From: an uncultured Clostridia bacterium
GTDB lineage: Bacteria; Bacillota; Clostridia; Oscillospirales; CAG-272
Assembly: GCA_947630015.1 (NCBI GenBank)
Contig: CANRFY010000005.1
Location: 40,972 to 104,971, forward strand
Direction: 5' to 3'
DNA length: 64,000 bases
Shown here: positions 43,855 to 54,776 of the stretch, piece after piece
Layout: the number at the start of each line of letters is the position of its first letter
How positions within the stretch are numbered: position 1 is the first letter of the stretch
The notes under the pieces: model-generated
Seen by the model: the letters and a program-made list of their open reading frames with translations, nothing else
Database searches by the model: none
What the model was told of the DNA's origin: nothing
Made by a program: the position numbers and the translations under genes

Positions 43855-44022
43855 AAATCGGTGTTCGCACTCCGCGCGACTACTTCGTCGTTGCACGAAC
43901 GTGCGGCGCAGAGATGAACATACTTGCCAAATAAACCCTGTAATAAAAATTCTTGAAGATTCTTAAGGAACTTCTTGTAAGAAGTTCCTTAAGCGGGGGT
44001 CGGGGCAGCGCCCCGAATATAA
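43855..44022. repeat. Dispersed composite intergenic repeat, copy R2 (between pyrH and tsf)
   Basis: ATCGGTGTTCGCACTCCGCGCGACTACTTCGTCG... and TTAAGGAACTTCTTGTAAGAAGTTCCTTAA (43963-43992) GCGGGGGTCGGGGCAGCGCCCCGAATATAA, near-identical to R1. Confidence 0.8.
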
Positions 44023-44035
44023 ACAAAATAATCAA

Positions 44036-44064
44036 AAAGGCGGGCTGCGCCCGCCTTTTTTTGA
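44036..44064. terminator. Terminator downstream of tsf
   Basis: AAAGGCGGGCTGCGCCCGCCTTTTTTT. Confidence 0.8.
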
Positions 44065-44067
44065 TAT

Positions 44068-45006
<939 letters not shown>

Positions 45007-45076
45007 ATTAAATTACCAATCCTTTCGCTGCGCACGCAAAACCTGCCGTGCGCGCATTTGTCGTTATTGTTTCGCT

Positions 45077-45829
45077 TTACTCTGCGCTCTCGGCGTCTTC
45101 TTCGTTCTCAGCTTCCGTCTTTTCTGTTTCGGCGGAATCGAACGATTCGCCCTGCTTGCCCTCGATAACGGCGTCTGCAAGTACGGACGAGATGAGCTTG
45201 ATCGCACGGATAGCGTCGTCGTTGCCCGGGATCACGTAATCTGCATCCTCGGGATCGCAGTTCGTATCAACGATCGCTACGACGGGTATGCCGAGCTTCT
45301 TTGCCTCGAGTACGGCGTTATGCTCCTTGCGCGTGTCGACGATGAAAATCGCGTCGGGGAGACGATCCATTTCCTTGATACCGCCGAGGTTGCGTTCGAG
45401 GTTGTCCATTTCCTTCTGGAGAGCCGCGACTTCCTTCTTAGGAAGCGATGCGAACGTGCCGTCCTCCTGCATCTTTTCGAGCTGATACAGACGGCTGATC
45501 GATCTTCTTATCGTTCTGTAATTCGTCAGCATACCGCCGAGCCAGCGCACGTTGACATAGAACTGGCCGCAGCGCTTTGCCTCTTCCTTGATGGCGTCCG
45601 CCGCCTGCTTCTTTGTTCCGACGAAGAGAATCTTGCCGCCCTGTGCGGAAAGATCGCGTACGAACATATACGCCTCGTCGAATTTCTTGACCGTCTTCTG
45701 AAGGTCGATGATGTAGATGCCGTTGCGCTCCGTAAAGATGTACTCCGCCATCTTCGGGTTCCAGCGTCTCGTGTGATGTCCGAAATGGACGCCTGCTTCA
45801 AGCAGCTGCTTGATAGTGATGATAGACAT
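45077..45829 (-). CDS. rpsB: 30S ribosomal protein S2
   Basis: [41 protein letters not shown]. Confidence 0.97.
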   Translation of the reverse strand: MSIITIKQLLEAGVHFGHHTRRWNPKMAEYIFTERNGIYIIDLQKTVKKFDEAYMFVRDLSAQGGKILFVGTKKQAADAIKEEAKRCGQFYVNVRWLGGMLTNYRTIRRSISRLYQLEKMQEDGTFASLPKKEVAALQKEMDNLERNLGGIKEMDRLPDAIFIVDTRKEHNAVLEAKKLGIPVVAIVDTNCDPEDADYVIPGNDDAIRAIKLISSVLADAVIEGKQGESFDSAETEKTEAENEEDAESAE

Positions 45830-45953
45830 AACAATGTCCTCCTTCGGTTTTTTCCACCACGGGCGTCATGCGCGGGCAACCGAAAAACGGAACCGACCCT
45901 TCGTCCCGACGCCGTGTGTGAATTATATTTGCGCGTTTTGACGCACGATAGAC

Positions 45954-45982
45954 AGTTTACCATAAATGCGCGCGTTTGTCAA
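45954..45982 (-). promoter_or_regulatory. Sigma-A promoter of the rpsB-tsf operon
   Basis: Minus strand TTGACA (45977-45982), 17 nt, TAAACT (45954-45959). Confidence 0.7.
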
Positions 45983-45989
45983 CAGCGGC

Positions 45990-46027
45990 GTTAAAAAAAC
46001 CGACCGCTGCGCGGTCGGTTTTTTTAT
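45990..46027. terminator. Terminator-like hairpin downstream of the solute-binding lipoprotein
   Basis: AAAAAAACCGACCGCTGCGCGGTCGGTTTTTTT. Confidence 0.8.
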
Positions 46028-46042
46028 TGTTTTTTTGCTTGA

Positions 46043-47827
46043 TTACTCGGCTGCGGGCGCGTCTTCGCCGCCTTCGGCGTCGGTAGAATCTTCCGTGCCG
46101 GGTTCAGCCGTTGCGAAGTTGTCGGAATAGAACTGGTTGTAGAGCGTCGCCGGACCGAATTCCCATGTGCCGCCGCCCATGCTTGCGAACGCTTCGTTCG
46201 TCGTGATCTCGGTCGCGGCCTGCTCGAAGAATTCGTCGACTTCGTCAAGCGAAATGTTCATCATCTTCTCGTAGTATTCCGCCGACAGATCGGACAGCTG
46301 CTTATAGTATGCGGCGTTCTCGGTCGAACGCAGTCCCTGTACGTACAGATACGGGGATACAATGGAATCGAGGTTTCTCGCCATGTCGTACTGCCACTGA
46401 TTCGGGTCCATGCCCTCCTCCGTGTATGCGATATATGTGTTGCCCGTATGAACGATATTCATCATGTAATCTTGATTGATGCGCTCTACGAGTCCGTCGT
46501 CGTTGAGACGGTAGTTCACGTTCTCAATGCCGTACTGTAGCAGGTTGCGAATCTCGGGATTCGTATTGATCGTCGTGATGACTTCCATCGCGCGGGCGAG
46601 ATTCTTGGACGCGGTGCTGACTGCGAACGCGCCTGCGAATACTTCCTCCTGCGTTGCTCTCGGATATTCGTAGATCGAGTAGTTGTATCCGTCGCCGTAC
46701 TTAGCCTTTACTTCCTCAAGGCTCGTGCCGGAGACGACGCCGACTGCGAACTTCTCGCACGTATCGGGATCGTCCGCGATCATGCCGGCTTCTTCAAACT
46801 CCTTCATGAGCTTGAAGTTCGCCTTGTATTCGGCGCTTCTGAATATATTGGTGAGCGGCATATTGACGCTCGCGTCGGACTCGTTGCCGAGAACGGATGC
46901 GAGAACGCTCCATTCGCCGTTTTCAGACCAGTACGTCATTCCGGCGGGATCGACCCACGACAGAAGCGGCGCTACCGAATCGTCGTCGACATATCTTGCA
47001 ACATCGCGGATGAAGTCCTCGTAATACGAGATCGGTCTGCCGTTCGCCTCGGACATATCCTCGTAATTATAGTTATAGTAGCACTCGTCTGCAAGCTCTT
47101 TGTTCGTGAGCAGGAACTTGTACTCGCCCATACCGTGGTTGTTCGGAATGGCGTATGTTCCGCCCGCGCTGTACGGGCTGCTCATTGCCTGAAGGAACGT
47201 CGGGTATATGTAGCTCTTGAGGACCTTCGACGTCGTGTTCAGGTTCGAGTCGAGATTCTGCAAAGCGTCGTGTTCATACAGCTCCATATACATATCGAAG
47301 CTCGTGATGAGGAATATATCGAACTGATACTCGCCGACTGCGGGATATCTCGTCTCCTTCTGGCCGATATCGTTTATCATCGTAGCGACTTCCGTAGCCG
47401 TAGCCGCATCCGTCGATTCGGCTTGAGTCGTAATGCCGGCCTTGCGCAGACTTTGAAGAATCTCGCGCTGGCGGCTCGATTCTTCCTCGTCCGCGCGGAT
47501 CTTATCCTCGATCTTCGACACCTGCTCCATGACGGCCTTTTCATATTCGTCTACCGGGAACAGACGGAACTCGACAGCCGTCGTGTATGTAGTCTTGAAG
47601 AATGAGTTCAGCTCGTCTTCGACCGCCTGTCTTGCCTCGTCGGTCGCGCCGAGCGTAGGCATCCACAGCGTAAGCGTTACAGGCGTGCGGTTGCTGAGGT
47701 CTTCCTCGCCGTCCTCGCCCGTGTCGGTGCCTTCTTCGGCTCCGCCGCCCAGAATCGAGCAGCTCGACATAACGAACGCCACAAGCATCATGAGCGCAAG
47801 AAGCAGACTTATAAGTTTTTTGTTCAT
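46043..47827 (-). CDS. Extracellular solute-binding lipoprotein (ABC-type, orphan)
   Basis: MNKKLISLLLALMMLVAFVMSSCSILGGG lipobox; SBP family 1-like body (VTLTLWMPT...). Confidence 0.75.
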   Translation of the reverse strand: MNKKLISLLLALMMLVAFVMSSCSILGGGAEEGTDTGEDGEEDLSNRTPVTLTLWMPTLGATDEARQAVEDELNSFFKTTYTTAVEFRLFPVDEYEKAVMEQVSKIEDKIRADEEESSRQREILQSLRKAGITTQAESTDAATATEVATMINDIGQKETRYPAVGEYQFDIFLITSFDMYMELYEHDALQNLDSNLNTTSKVLKSYIYPTFLQAMSSPYSAGGTYAIPNNHGMGEYKFLLTNKELADECYYNYNYEDMSEANGRPISYYEDFIRDVARYVDDDSVAPLLSWVDPAGMTYWSENGEWSVLASVLGNESDASVNMPLTNIFRSAEYKANFKLMKEFEEAGMIADDPDTCEKFAVGVVSGTSLEEVKAKYGDGYNYSIYEYPRATQEEVFAGAFAVSTASKNLARAMEVITTINTNPEIRNLLQYGIENVNYRLNDDGLVERINQDYMMNIVHTGNTYIAYTEEGMDPNQWQYDMARNLDSIVSPYLYVQGLRSTENAAYYKQLSDLSAEYYEKMMNISLDEVDEFFEQAATEITTNEAFASMGGGTWEFGPATLYNQFYSDNFATAEPGTEDSTDAEGGEDAPAAE

Positions 47828-47894
47828 TACGGAATATCCTCCTCGTTTATACGGTATGCGCGCGCACATGACGGCGCTACGATATTCTTATGAC

Positions 47895-47923
47895 ATTTTA
47901 CATCAAATAAAGCGCCGTGTCAA
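47895..47923 (-). promoter_or_regulatory. Sigma-A promoter of the solute-binding lipoprotein gene
   Basis: Minus strand TTGACA-17-TAAAAT. Confidence 0.65.
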
Positions 47924-48107
47924 GCGGTGTTTGTGAAAAATGATAAAGTTATTGACATGAAATCTGAGGTTCAAATCGGGTATGAAGCCGTTTTAGTTGT
48001 ATCTTTTTCACAAATTTGCGTCTTGATTTTTGTACTTTTCCACATCAGTTCTGTCGATAATGTACAACTCTTTTTGATAAAGTTTGTTGCTTTCGCGAAA
48101 AAATATT

Positions 48108-49199
48108 TCAATCAAGAAAATCGCGCAGACGCTTTGAACGGCTCGGATGGCGCAGCTTGCGCAGCGCTTTCGCCTCGATCTGGCGTATGCGCTCGCGCGT
48201 GATATTGAATTCCTTGCCGACTTCCTCGAGCGTGCGCGTTTTGCCGTCGTCAAGTCCGAACCGGCGCTTCAAGACAAGCTCCTCGCGCGGCGTCAGCGTA
48301 TGAAGCACCTCCGCGATCTGCTCGCGCAGCATCGCGTATGACGCGGCGTCCGGCGGAGCCGGCGATTCCTCGTCCTCGATGAAGTCGCCGAGATGGGAGT
48401 CCTCCTCCTCGCCGATAGGCGTTTCGAGCGACACGGGATCGCGCGCGATCTTCATGATCTCGCGCACCTTGTCGGGCGTCATATTCAGCTTTTCCGCGAT
48501 CTCCTCCGGCGTCGCCTCGTGGCCGAGTTCCTGCAAAAGCTGGCGCGAATAGCGCGATACCTTGTGTATCGTCTCGACCATGTGGACGGGGATTCGTATC
48601 GTGCGCGCCTGATCCGCGATCGCGCGGGTGATCGCCTGACGTATCCACCATGTCGCGTATGTGGAGAATTTGTAGCCCTTCGTGTAGTCGAATTTGTCGA
48701 CCGCCTTCATCAGGCCGAGATTGCCCTCCTGTATGAGATCGAGGAAGAACATCCCCTTGCCGACGTACCGCTTCGCGATGCTGACGACGAGGCGCAGATT
48801 CGCGACGACAAGCTCTTCCTTCGCTTTCTCGTCGCCCTCCGCCATGCGCTTAGCCAGCTCCAGCTCGCGGTCCGAATCGAGCAGCGGCACCTTGCCTATC
48901 TCCTTGAGATACATACGCACGGGATCGTCGATGGCGAGTCCCTCCTGCGAGAGCTGCTTTTCCATCTCCTCCGCGCTTCCCATGCGTTCGACCTCGCTTT
49001 CGATGTCGGACGTGCTTGCCATGTCGGCGTCGATGCCGATGCCGTTGCTCTCGAGAGTATCGTAGAGCTTTTCTATGCTTTCAAGATCGACGTCCTCGTC
49101 GTCGCCGAGCGCGTCTTCGATGTCGCTCTGCGACAGCGATCCCGACGCCTTTCCCTTCTCAATAAGGTCGAGTTCTCTTTCGTTCGGTGTCTTCTCCAT
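48108..49199 (-). CDS. rpoD: Primary sigma factor RpoD/SigA
   Basis: [16 protein letters not shown]...[53 protein letters not shown]. Confidence 0.97.
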   Translation of the reverse strand: MEKTPNERELDLIEKGKASGSLSQSDIEDALGDDEDVDLESIEKLYDTLESNGIGIDADMASTSDIESEVERMGSAEEMEKQLSQEGLAIDDPVRMYLKEIGKVPLLDSDRELELAKRMAEGDEKAKEELVVANLRLVVSIAKRYVGKGMFFLDLIQEGNLGLMKAVDKFDYTKGYKFSTYATWWIRQAITRAIADQARTIRIPVHMVETIHKVSRYSRQLLQELGHEATPEEIAEKLNMTPDKVREIMKIARDPVSLETPIGEEEDSHLGDFIEDEESPAPPDAASYAMLREQIAEVLHTLTPREELVLKRRFGLDDGKTRTLEEVGKEFNITRERIRQIEAKALRKLRHPSRSKRLRDFLD

Positions 49200-49215
49200 G
49201 ACGTTTTCCTTTCAG

Positions 49216-50982
49216 TTATGTATTTCCTTTATTTTTCTCGCGCAGGCGGCGGATCGCGTCGAACGCGTCCTCGCCCTTTGCGAGCTGCCTGCTTTTTTCG
49301 GCGCGGAGCGCCGCGACGTTCGCGTCGAATACGTCCTCGCCATTGTCGAGGCGCGATCTTCCGACCGCAAGCTTCGTGATCCGCGATATCTCGTCCGGCG
49401 TCAGAACGCCGGCTGCCGCACCTATATCGAACGAGCCGTTTTCCGCGTATATCTCCGCCATCGCAGAAAACGCGCGGCGGCCGAATTCGGTCGAGAAATC
49501 GTCCTTTGTCAAAGGCTCGCCGTTCGAGCTGCGCGCCAGATATTCGGGGAATGACGCGAGCATCCCGAGAACGGTTTCCTCGCACGACGCCGCGTGGAGC
49601 TTCGTCAGCTTATCGCGGTTGACTCGGTCGCCGATGCCGGACGCCTCGCGCAGAAGCTTCCCCTGCTCTTCCTTCCTGCCGCGCCTGCGGTTTTTATTTA
49701 TGATGAACGAAACGTCGCTTTTTATACTGTCCGCCGAGATTCCGAGCGCCGCCGACGCCTGATTTATGTAAATTTCGCGTTCGACCGCGCTGTCGATGCC
49801 GGCGATGTATTCGTTCACCTCGCGCGTCATTTTGAGCTTAGTGTCGGGATCGCCGCCCGTGTATTTGTCCATGATCGATTTGAGCGTATGTGTGAATTTG
49901 CCGTCGCTGCCCGCAAGCGCGTCGCGGAACGCGTCCGCGCCGTATTTTCGGATGAATTCGTCGGGGTCCTTCGCGCCCTGCAGCTTCAATATGCGGACGT
50001 CAAGTCCGACCTCGGACAAAAGTCCGATCCCGCGCGCGTCCGCGCGCTGTCCGGCCTCGTCGCTGTCATACGTCAAAATCACGCGCTTCGTGTATTTCGT
50101 CATTATCCGCGCCTGCTCCGGCGTCAGCGCCGTTCCGAGCGTCGCCACCGCGTTGCCGAATCCGGCGGCGTGCAGCGCGATCACGTCCATGTAGCCCTCG
50201 CAAAGGATCATCTCGTCCGCGCAGTTGTTTTTTGCGTAGTTGAGCGCGAACAGATTCCGGCTCTTTTTGAATACGGGCGTATCGGACGAATTCAGATATT
50301 TCGGCTTTCCGTCGCCCATGACGCGTCCGCCGAACGCGATGACGCGCCCCGACGTGTCGATTATGGGGAACATGACGCGTCCGCGGAACATATCGTAGGG
50401 CCGGCCGTTCTTTTCGCTGATCTTGCAGAGAAAGCCCGCCGTCAGCTCCGCGTCCGTATAGCCGAGTCCCTTCATATGACGGCTCATCGCGCCGAAATCG
50501 TCGGGCGCAAATCCGAGTCCGAACCGCTTTATCACGGCCGGCGACAGCCCGCGATCGGTCAAATACCGTCTCGCGTCGGCGCCGATTTTTTCATCGAACA
50601 GCTGATCGCGGTAATAGCGCGCCGCGTCGCGGTTCATATCGTATAGCCTGCGGCGCGACACTGTCTCGACGCCGCCCGCGGCGTCCGATTCCGGCAGCGT
50701 CACCCCCGCCCGTTCGGCGAGCGTCCGCAACGCGTCCATATATTCGAGATTTTCTATTCGCATCAGAAACGTGATGACGTCGCCTCCGGCTCCGCATCCG
50801 AAGCAGTAGAACGACTGCGTCGACGGGAACACGACGAACGATGGCGTCCGTTCCGAATGGAACGGGCATCTCGCAGTCAGATTGCTTCCGGCGCGTTTGA
50901 GCTGCACATAGCGCGAAACGACCTCGTCGATCGGCGAGCGCTCCTTTATCTCCTCTATCAGCGATACAGGTATTTTCGCCAT
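49216..50982 (-). CDS. dnaG: DNA primase
   Basis: MAKIPVSLIEEIKERSPIDEVVSRYVQLKRAGSNLTARCPFHSERTPSFVVFPSTQSFYCFGCGAGGDVITF; TOPRIM EGYMDVIAL. Confidence 0.95.
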   Translation of the reverse strand: MAKIPVSLIEEIKERSPIDEVVSRYVQLKRAGSNLTARCPFHSERTPSFVVFPSTQSFYCFGCGAGGDVITFLMRIENLEYMDALRTLAERAGVTLPESDAAGGVETVSRRRLYDMNRDAARYYRDQLFDEKIGADARRYLTDRGLSPAVIKRFGLGFAPDDFGAMSRHMKGLGYTDAELTAGFLCKISEKNGRPYDMFRGRVMFPIIDTSGRVIAFGGRVMGDGKPKYLNSSDTPVFKKSRNLFALNYAKNNCADEMILCEGYMDVIALHAAGFGNAVATLGTALTPEQARIMTKYTKRVILTYDSDEAGQRADARGIGLLSEVGLDVRILKLQGAKDPDEFIRKYGADAFRDALAGSDGKFTHTLKSIMDKYTGGDPDTKLKMTREVNEYIAGIDSAVEREIYINQASAALGISADSIKSDVSFIINKNRRRGRKEEQGKLLREASGIGDRVNRDKLTKLHAASCEETVLGMLASFPEYLARSSNGEPLTKDDFSTEFGRRAFSAMAEIYAENGSFDIGAAAGVLTPDEISRITKLAVGRSRLDNGEDVFDANVAALRAEKSRQLAKGEDAFDAIRRLREKNKGNT

Positions 50983-50987
50983 AACGT

Positions 50988-52025
50988 TTAGAGATCGGAT
51001 ACGCGCTGCCATACCTCCGGTATGAACAGCTCTTTGTATTTGTCTATGGCGTAGCGATCCGTCATGCTCGATATATAATCGCATACGGCGCGGCCGACGC
51101 CCTCGATCTCGGCGTTTTTCGCGTAAAACGCCGGCATTCTGTCCGGATGCAGGAAGAAATATTCGTAAAGCCGCGCCAAAAGCTCCTTCGCCTTCGATTC
51201 CTCGGATTTGGCCGCGCTGTCGATGTAGACGCGCTCGAAAAGGAACCGCCGCAGCTCCGTTGTGGCGTCGCATATCTCGTCCGACATTTTTATCGTCGGG
51301 CTGTCGGTCGAGTTGTCGATGACGTCCGTCACCATCGTGTTGATCCTGCCGCTGTGAGTCTCGCCGAGCGTTCGGCGCAGCTCTTTAGGTATGTCGCCGT
51401 TTGACAGTATCCCCGCGCGGATCGCGTCGTCGATGTCGTGATTTATGTATGCGATCTTATCCGCGAATTTGACGACGACGCCCTCGAGCGTCGACGCGCC
51501 GTGTCCACCGCGCAAGTCCCCGCCCGAATGGTTCACGATCGCGTCGCGCACCTCCCACGTCAAATTGAGGCCCGCCCCGTCGTGTTCGAGAAATTCGACG
51601 ACGCGCAGGCTTTGTCTGTAATGCGAAAACGACGGATCGAAGCAGCGGCGCATCACGTCCTCGCCGGCGTGGCCGAACGGCGTATGACCGAGATCGTGGC
51701 CGAGCGCCGCAGCCTCGGCGAGATCCTCGTTCAGCCTGAGCGCGCGGCAGATGATTCGCGCGATCTGCGCGACCTCGAGCGTATGCGTCATGCGCGTGCG
51801 GTAATGCTCGTCCTTCGGCAGGATGAACACCTGCGTCTTATGCATCAGCCGGCGGAACGCCTTGCTGTGGATGATTCTGTCGCGGTCGCGCTGAAATTCG
51901 GTGCGGTTGACGCACGGGACGTAATCGTGATCGCGTCCGCGCGTGTTCTCCGTCAGAAACGCATACTTCGATAAAAAGCTGTGTTCCCGTTCAAGGAACA
52001 AATCGCGCACATTCCCGCCGTCCAT
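50988..52025 (-). CDS. dgt: Deoxyguanosinetriphosphate triphosphohydrolase-like (HD domain)
   Basis: FRRLMHKTQVFILPKDEHYRTRMTHTLEVAQIAR...AAALGHDLGHTPFGHAGE. Confidence 0.92.
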   Translation of the reverse strand: MDGGNVRDLFLEREHSFLSKYAFLTENTRGRDHDYVPCVNRTEFQRDRDRIIHSKAFRRLMHKTQVFILPKDEHYRTRMTHTLEVAQIARIICRALRLNEDLAEAAALGHDLGHTPFGHAGEDVMRRCFDPSFSHYRQSLRVVEFLEHDGAGLNLTWEVRDAIVNHSGGDLRGGHGASTLEGVVVKFADKIAYINHDIDDAIRAGILSNGDIPKELRRTLGETHSGRINTMVTDVIDNSTDSPTIKMSDEICDATTELRRFLFERVYIDSAAKSEESKAKELLARLYEYFFLHPDRMPAFYAKNAEIEGVGRAVCDYISSMTDRYAIDKYKELFIPEVWQRVSDL

Positions 52026-52132
52026 GCCGCAAATCCTCCGCCCGCGTCGTTTTTTCAATAATAATATACGCAAGTGTCCGCGAAAACACTTGCGTAAACA
52101 TACGGATTTTTTGATTTTTTCCGAGAAATTTT

Positions 52133-52426
52133 TCACGCGTCGGGTTTATTTTCCGATTTCTCTATATGCGCTCTGATCTCTCTTTCGCGTTCGGCGCAGT
52201 AACTGTACGCGCACTCCATAAAACGCGTGATGCCGGAGCTTTTGTACATTCGGTCGATCGTTTCAAGTATCGACTCGCCGCCGACGTTCATATCGAAGAA
52301 ATAAGAATAGACGCATTCGGTGTAATACGGATTTATCGAGCTGAGTCTTTTATCGTTCATTACGCTCTTGACCGCCATCTCGCTCAATATCCATTTCAGC
52401 GACGTGCTTTCATAAATGTTTTTCAC
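52133..52426 (-). CDS. Conserved-looking small hypothetical protein (97 aa)
   Basis: GTG start overlapping the stop of the YigZ gene (GTGA): KNIYESTSLKWILSEMAVKSVMNDKRLSSINPYYTECVYSYFFDMNVGGESILETIDRMYKSSGITRFMECAYSYCAER. Confidence 0.55.
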   Translation of the reverse strand: MKNIYESTSLKWILSEMAVKSVMNDKRLSSINPYYTECVYSYFFDMNVGGESILETIDRMYKSSGITRFMECAYSYCAEREREIRAHIEKSENKPDA

Positions 52427-53049
52427 GCGTCGAATCTGACGCCGCGGGACTCGGCCGCGGTGCGTCCCGATGTGATCTCCAAAATGCGCGCGGCGAATTC
52501 GTCCGCGCGCTCGGACGGCACCGCCGCCCTCACGGTCACATTGACGCCGAAATCGGTATCGTCGACGATCGCGCCGAATTTCGGCAGCTCCGCCGAGACG
52601 CGCTGATAATCCGAATACGTCGCCGTCAGCGACATCTCCGCGTATTCGCGGTAAACGACGACGCCCGCGTCGGCGACGGCGAGCTTCGCCGCCTCCGAAT
52701 ATGCGTGGACGAGTCCGCCGGTGCCGAGCAGTATGCCGCCGAAATAGCGCGTCACCACGACGGCGCAGTCGAGCGCGCCCGATCCGTTTATGACGGACAG
52801 TATCGGCAGACCGGCCGTTCCCTGCGGCTCCCCGTCGTCGGAATAGCGCGCGATGCCTCCCTCCGTCATATGATACGCCCACGCGTGATGGCGCGCGTCC
52901 GAATACTGCTTTTTCACAGACGCGACAAATTCGCGCGCCGCCACCTCGTCCGCGACGTGCGCCGCCTGACCGATGAACACCGATCTGCGGTCCTCAAATC
53001 TGCCCTCTCCATATCGGCCAAGGGTCGTATATGTGCGCGTCCCGCTCAC
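52423..53049 (-). CDS. YigZ/IMPACT family protein
   Basis: YSDARHHAWAYHMTEGGIARYSDDGEPQGTAGLPILSVINGSGALDCAVVVTRYFGGILLGTGGLVHAYSEAA. Confidence 0.93.
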   Translation of the reverse strand: MSGTRTYTTLGRYGEGRFEDRRSVFIGQAAHVADEVAAREFVASVKKQYSDARHHAWAYHMTEGGIARYSDDGEPQGTAGLPILSVINGSGALDCAVVVTRYFGGILLGTGGLVHAYSEAAKLAVADAGVVVYREYAEMSLTATYSDYQRVSAELPKFGAIVDDTDFGVNVTVRAAVPSERADEFAARILEITSGRTAAESRGVRFDA

Positions 53050-54350
53050 GGCTTTTCGATGAATCGCGAAAGCTGTCCGCGCGCGGCCTCGTCGGTCACG
53101 GCCGTGACCCTGACGCTGCCGTCGGGAAGATAATCCGTCGATCTGATCTCGGCTCCCGTTCTGTAAAGCTTCGCAAGGCTCGCGCTCTCGGACGGCGGGA
53201 ACAAAAACGTCGTCACGCGCCGCGAGGCGCGCACGGTCGCTTCAAGCGCCGACAAAAGCTCGTCGACGCCGCGTCCCGTCTTCGCCGAAATATAGACGGC
53301 GCGCTTCCCCGACCCCGCGCGCGGTATCTCCCGCGCCGGAAGATCGCATTTGTTGAAAACGTATATGACGGGCTTGCCCTCCGCTCCGAGCGAGAGAAGT
53401 ATATCCTCCGTCACCGATATATGCGACGCGTATTCCGGATCGGACGCGTCGACTATGATAAGGATGATATCGGCGTCCGCCGCCTCGAGCAGCGTCGAAC
53501 GGAACGCCGCGATCAGGTGATGCGGCAGCTTGCGTATGAATCCGACGGTGTCGGTCAGCAGTATGTCCGCGCCCGACGGGAGCTTATATTTGCGCGTCGT
53601 CGGATCGAGCGTCGCGAACAGCTTGTCCTCGGCGAGGATGCCCGCGTCCGTCAGTCTGTTGAGCAGCGTCGATTTGCCCGCGTTCGTATAGCCCACGATC
53701 GAGACTCGCGGCGTCCCCGACCGTTCGCGCGCCGCGCGCATCGTCGCGCGCGTCCGTTCAAGCTCGCGCAGCTCGCCCTCGAGCGCCGATATGCGCGCCC
53801 TCATGCGCCGTCTGTCGCGTTCGAGCTTCGTTTCACCGGGGCCACGCGTGCCTATGGGATTGCCGCCGACCGCGCCCTGACGCGTCATCTCGACGCCGTG
53901 GCCAGCGAGTCGCGGCGCAGAATAGCGAAGCTGCGCCAGCTCGACCTGAAGCTTGCCCTCGCTCGTGACGGCGTGGCGCGCGAATATATCGAGTATCAGC
54001 ATCGAACGGTCGATGACGTCGACGCCGTCGGGAAGTCCGTCCTCGACGTTTTTGATCTGAGACGGCGACAGCTCGTCGTCGAACACGACGAGGTCGACAT
54101 CGTTCGCCTCGCACAGCCCCGACAGCTCCTCCAATTTGCCTTTGCCGATATAAGTTCTGTTGTCCGGCGCGCTCCTCGCCTGCGTCATTGTAAGCGCCGT
54201 CTCGGCCCCCGCCGTGAACGCGAGACATTCAAGCTCGTAAAGCGATTTTACGCAGTCGATCTCCGTCACGTAAAGGCCGTCGTAGACGCCGACGAGCGCC
54301 GCGCGCCGTATTTCGTTTCTTTCGCTTTCGTTGTCGTAAAGCTCAGGCAT
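53046..54350 (-). CDS. hflX: GTPase HflX
   Basis: GPGETKLERDRRRMRARISALEGEL...VSIVGYTNAGKSTLLNRLTDAGILAEDKLFATLDPTTRK. Confidence 0.96.
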   Translation of the reverse strand: MPELYDNESERNEIRRAALVGVYDGLYVTEIDCVKSLYELECLAFTAGAETALTMTQARSAPDNRTYIGKGKLEELSGLCEANDVDLVVFDDELSPSQIKNVEDGLPDGVDVIDRSMLILDIFARHAVTSEGKLQVELAQLRYSAPRLAGHGVEMTRQGAVGGNPIGTRGPGETKLERDRRRMRARISALEGELRELERTRATMRAARERSGTPRVSIVGYTNAGKSTLLNRLTDAGILAEDKLFATLDPTTRKYKLPSGADILLTDTVGFIRKLPHHLIAAFRSTLLEAADADIILIIVDASDPEYASHISVTEDILLSLGAEGKPVIYVFNKCDLPAREIPRAGSGKRAVYISAKTGRGVDELLSALEATVRASRRVTTFLFPPSESASLAKLYRTGAEIRSTDYLPDGSVRVTAVTDEAARGQLSRFIEKP

Positions 54351-54387
54351 CGTTTCCTCCGATAAAATTCCGATAAAGTGAAAAACG

Positions 54388-54418
54388 GAGCGTCACACCG
54401 CGCGTGTGACGCTCCGAG
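54388..54418. terminator. Hairpin between rpmE and hflX
   Basis: GGAGCGTCACACCGCGCGTGTGACGCTCC. Confidence 0.55.
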
Positions 54419-54452
54419 TCCTGCACCTTTATATGATATGCGGTCCTTTTGA

Positions 54453-54659
54453 TTATTTGCCGCTCGTCTGAAGACGACGCTTGAATTTATCAACACGTCC
54501 GCCCGTGTCCACGAACTTCTGCTTGCCCGTGAAGAACGGATGGCATTTCGAGCAGATCTCAACGCGCATATCGCCCTTGGTGGATCTCGTCACTACGGTT
54601 TCGCCGCAAGCGCATTTAATTGTGCATTCCTTATAATCAGGATGGATACCCTTCTTCAT
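54453..54659 (-). CDS. rpmE: 50S ribosomal protein L31 (Cys-containing, zinc type)
   Basis: [62 protein letters not shown]. Confidence 0.95.
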   Translation of the reverse strand: MKKGIHPDYKECTIKCACGETVVTRSTKGDMRVEICSKCHPFFTGKQKFVDTGGRVDKFKRRLQTSGK

Positions 54660-54776
54660 TGCACTGTCCCTCTCTTTAGTCATTGTTCACAATACACCGT
54701 ATTGTATCACATAAGTTTTGAAATTGCAATAGCGAATCGAAATTTTTCATAAATTTTTTCAAGCGGCAGATAATCG

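Noticed and set aside
49594-50646. 350-aa plus-strand ORF
   Set aside because: Antisense to dnaG, which is unambiguous.
53031-54365. 444-aa plus-strand ORF
   Set aside because: Shadow of hflX; Arg-rich composition.
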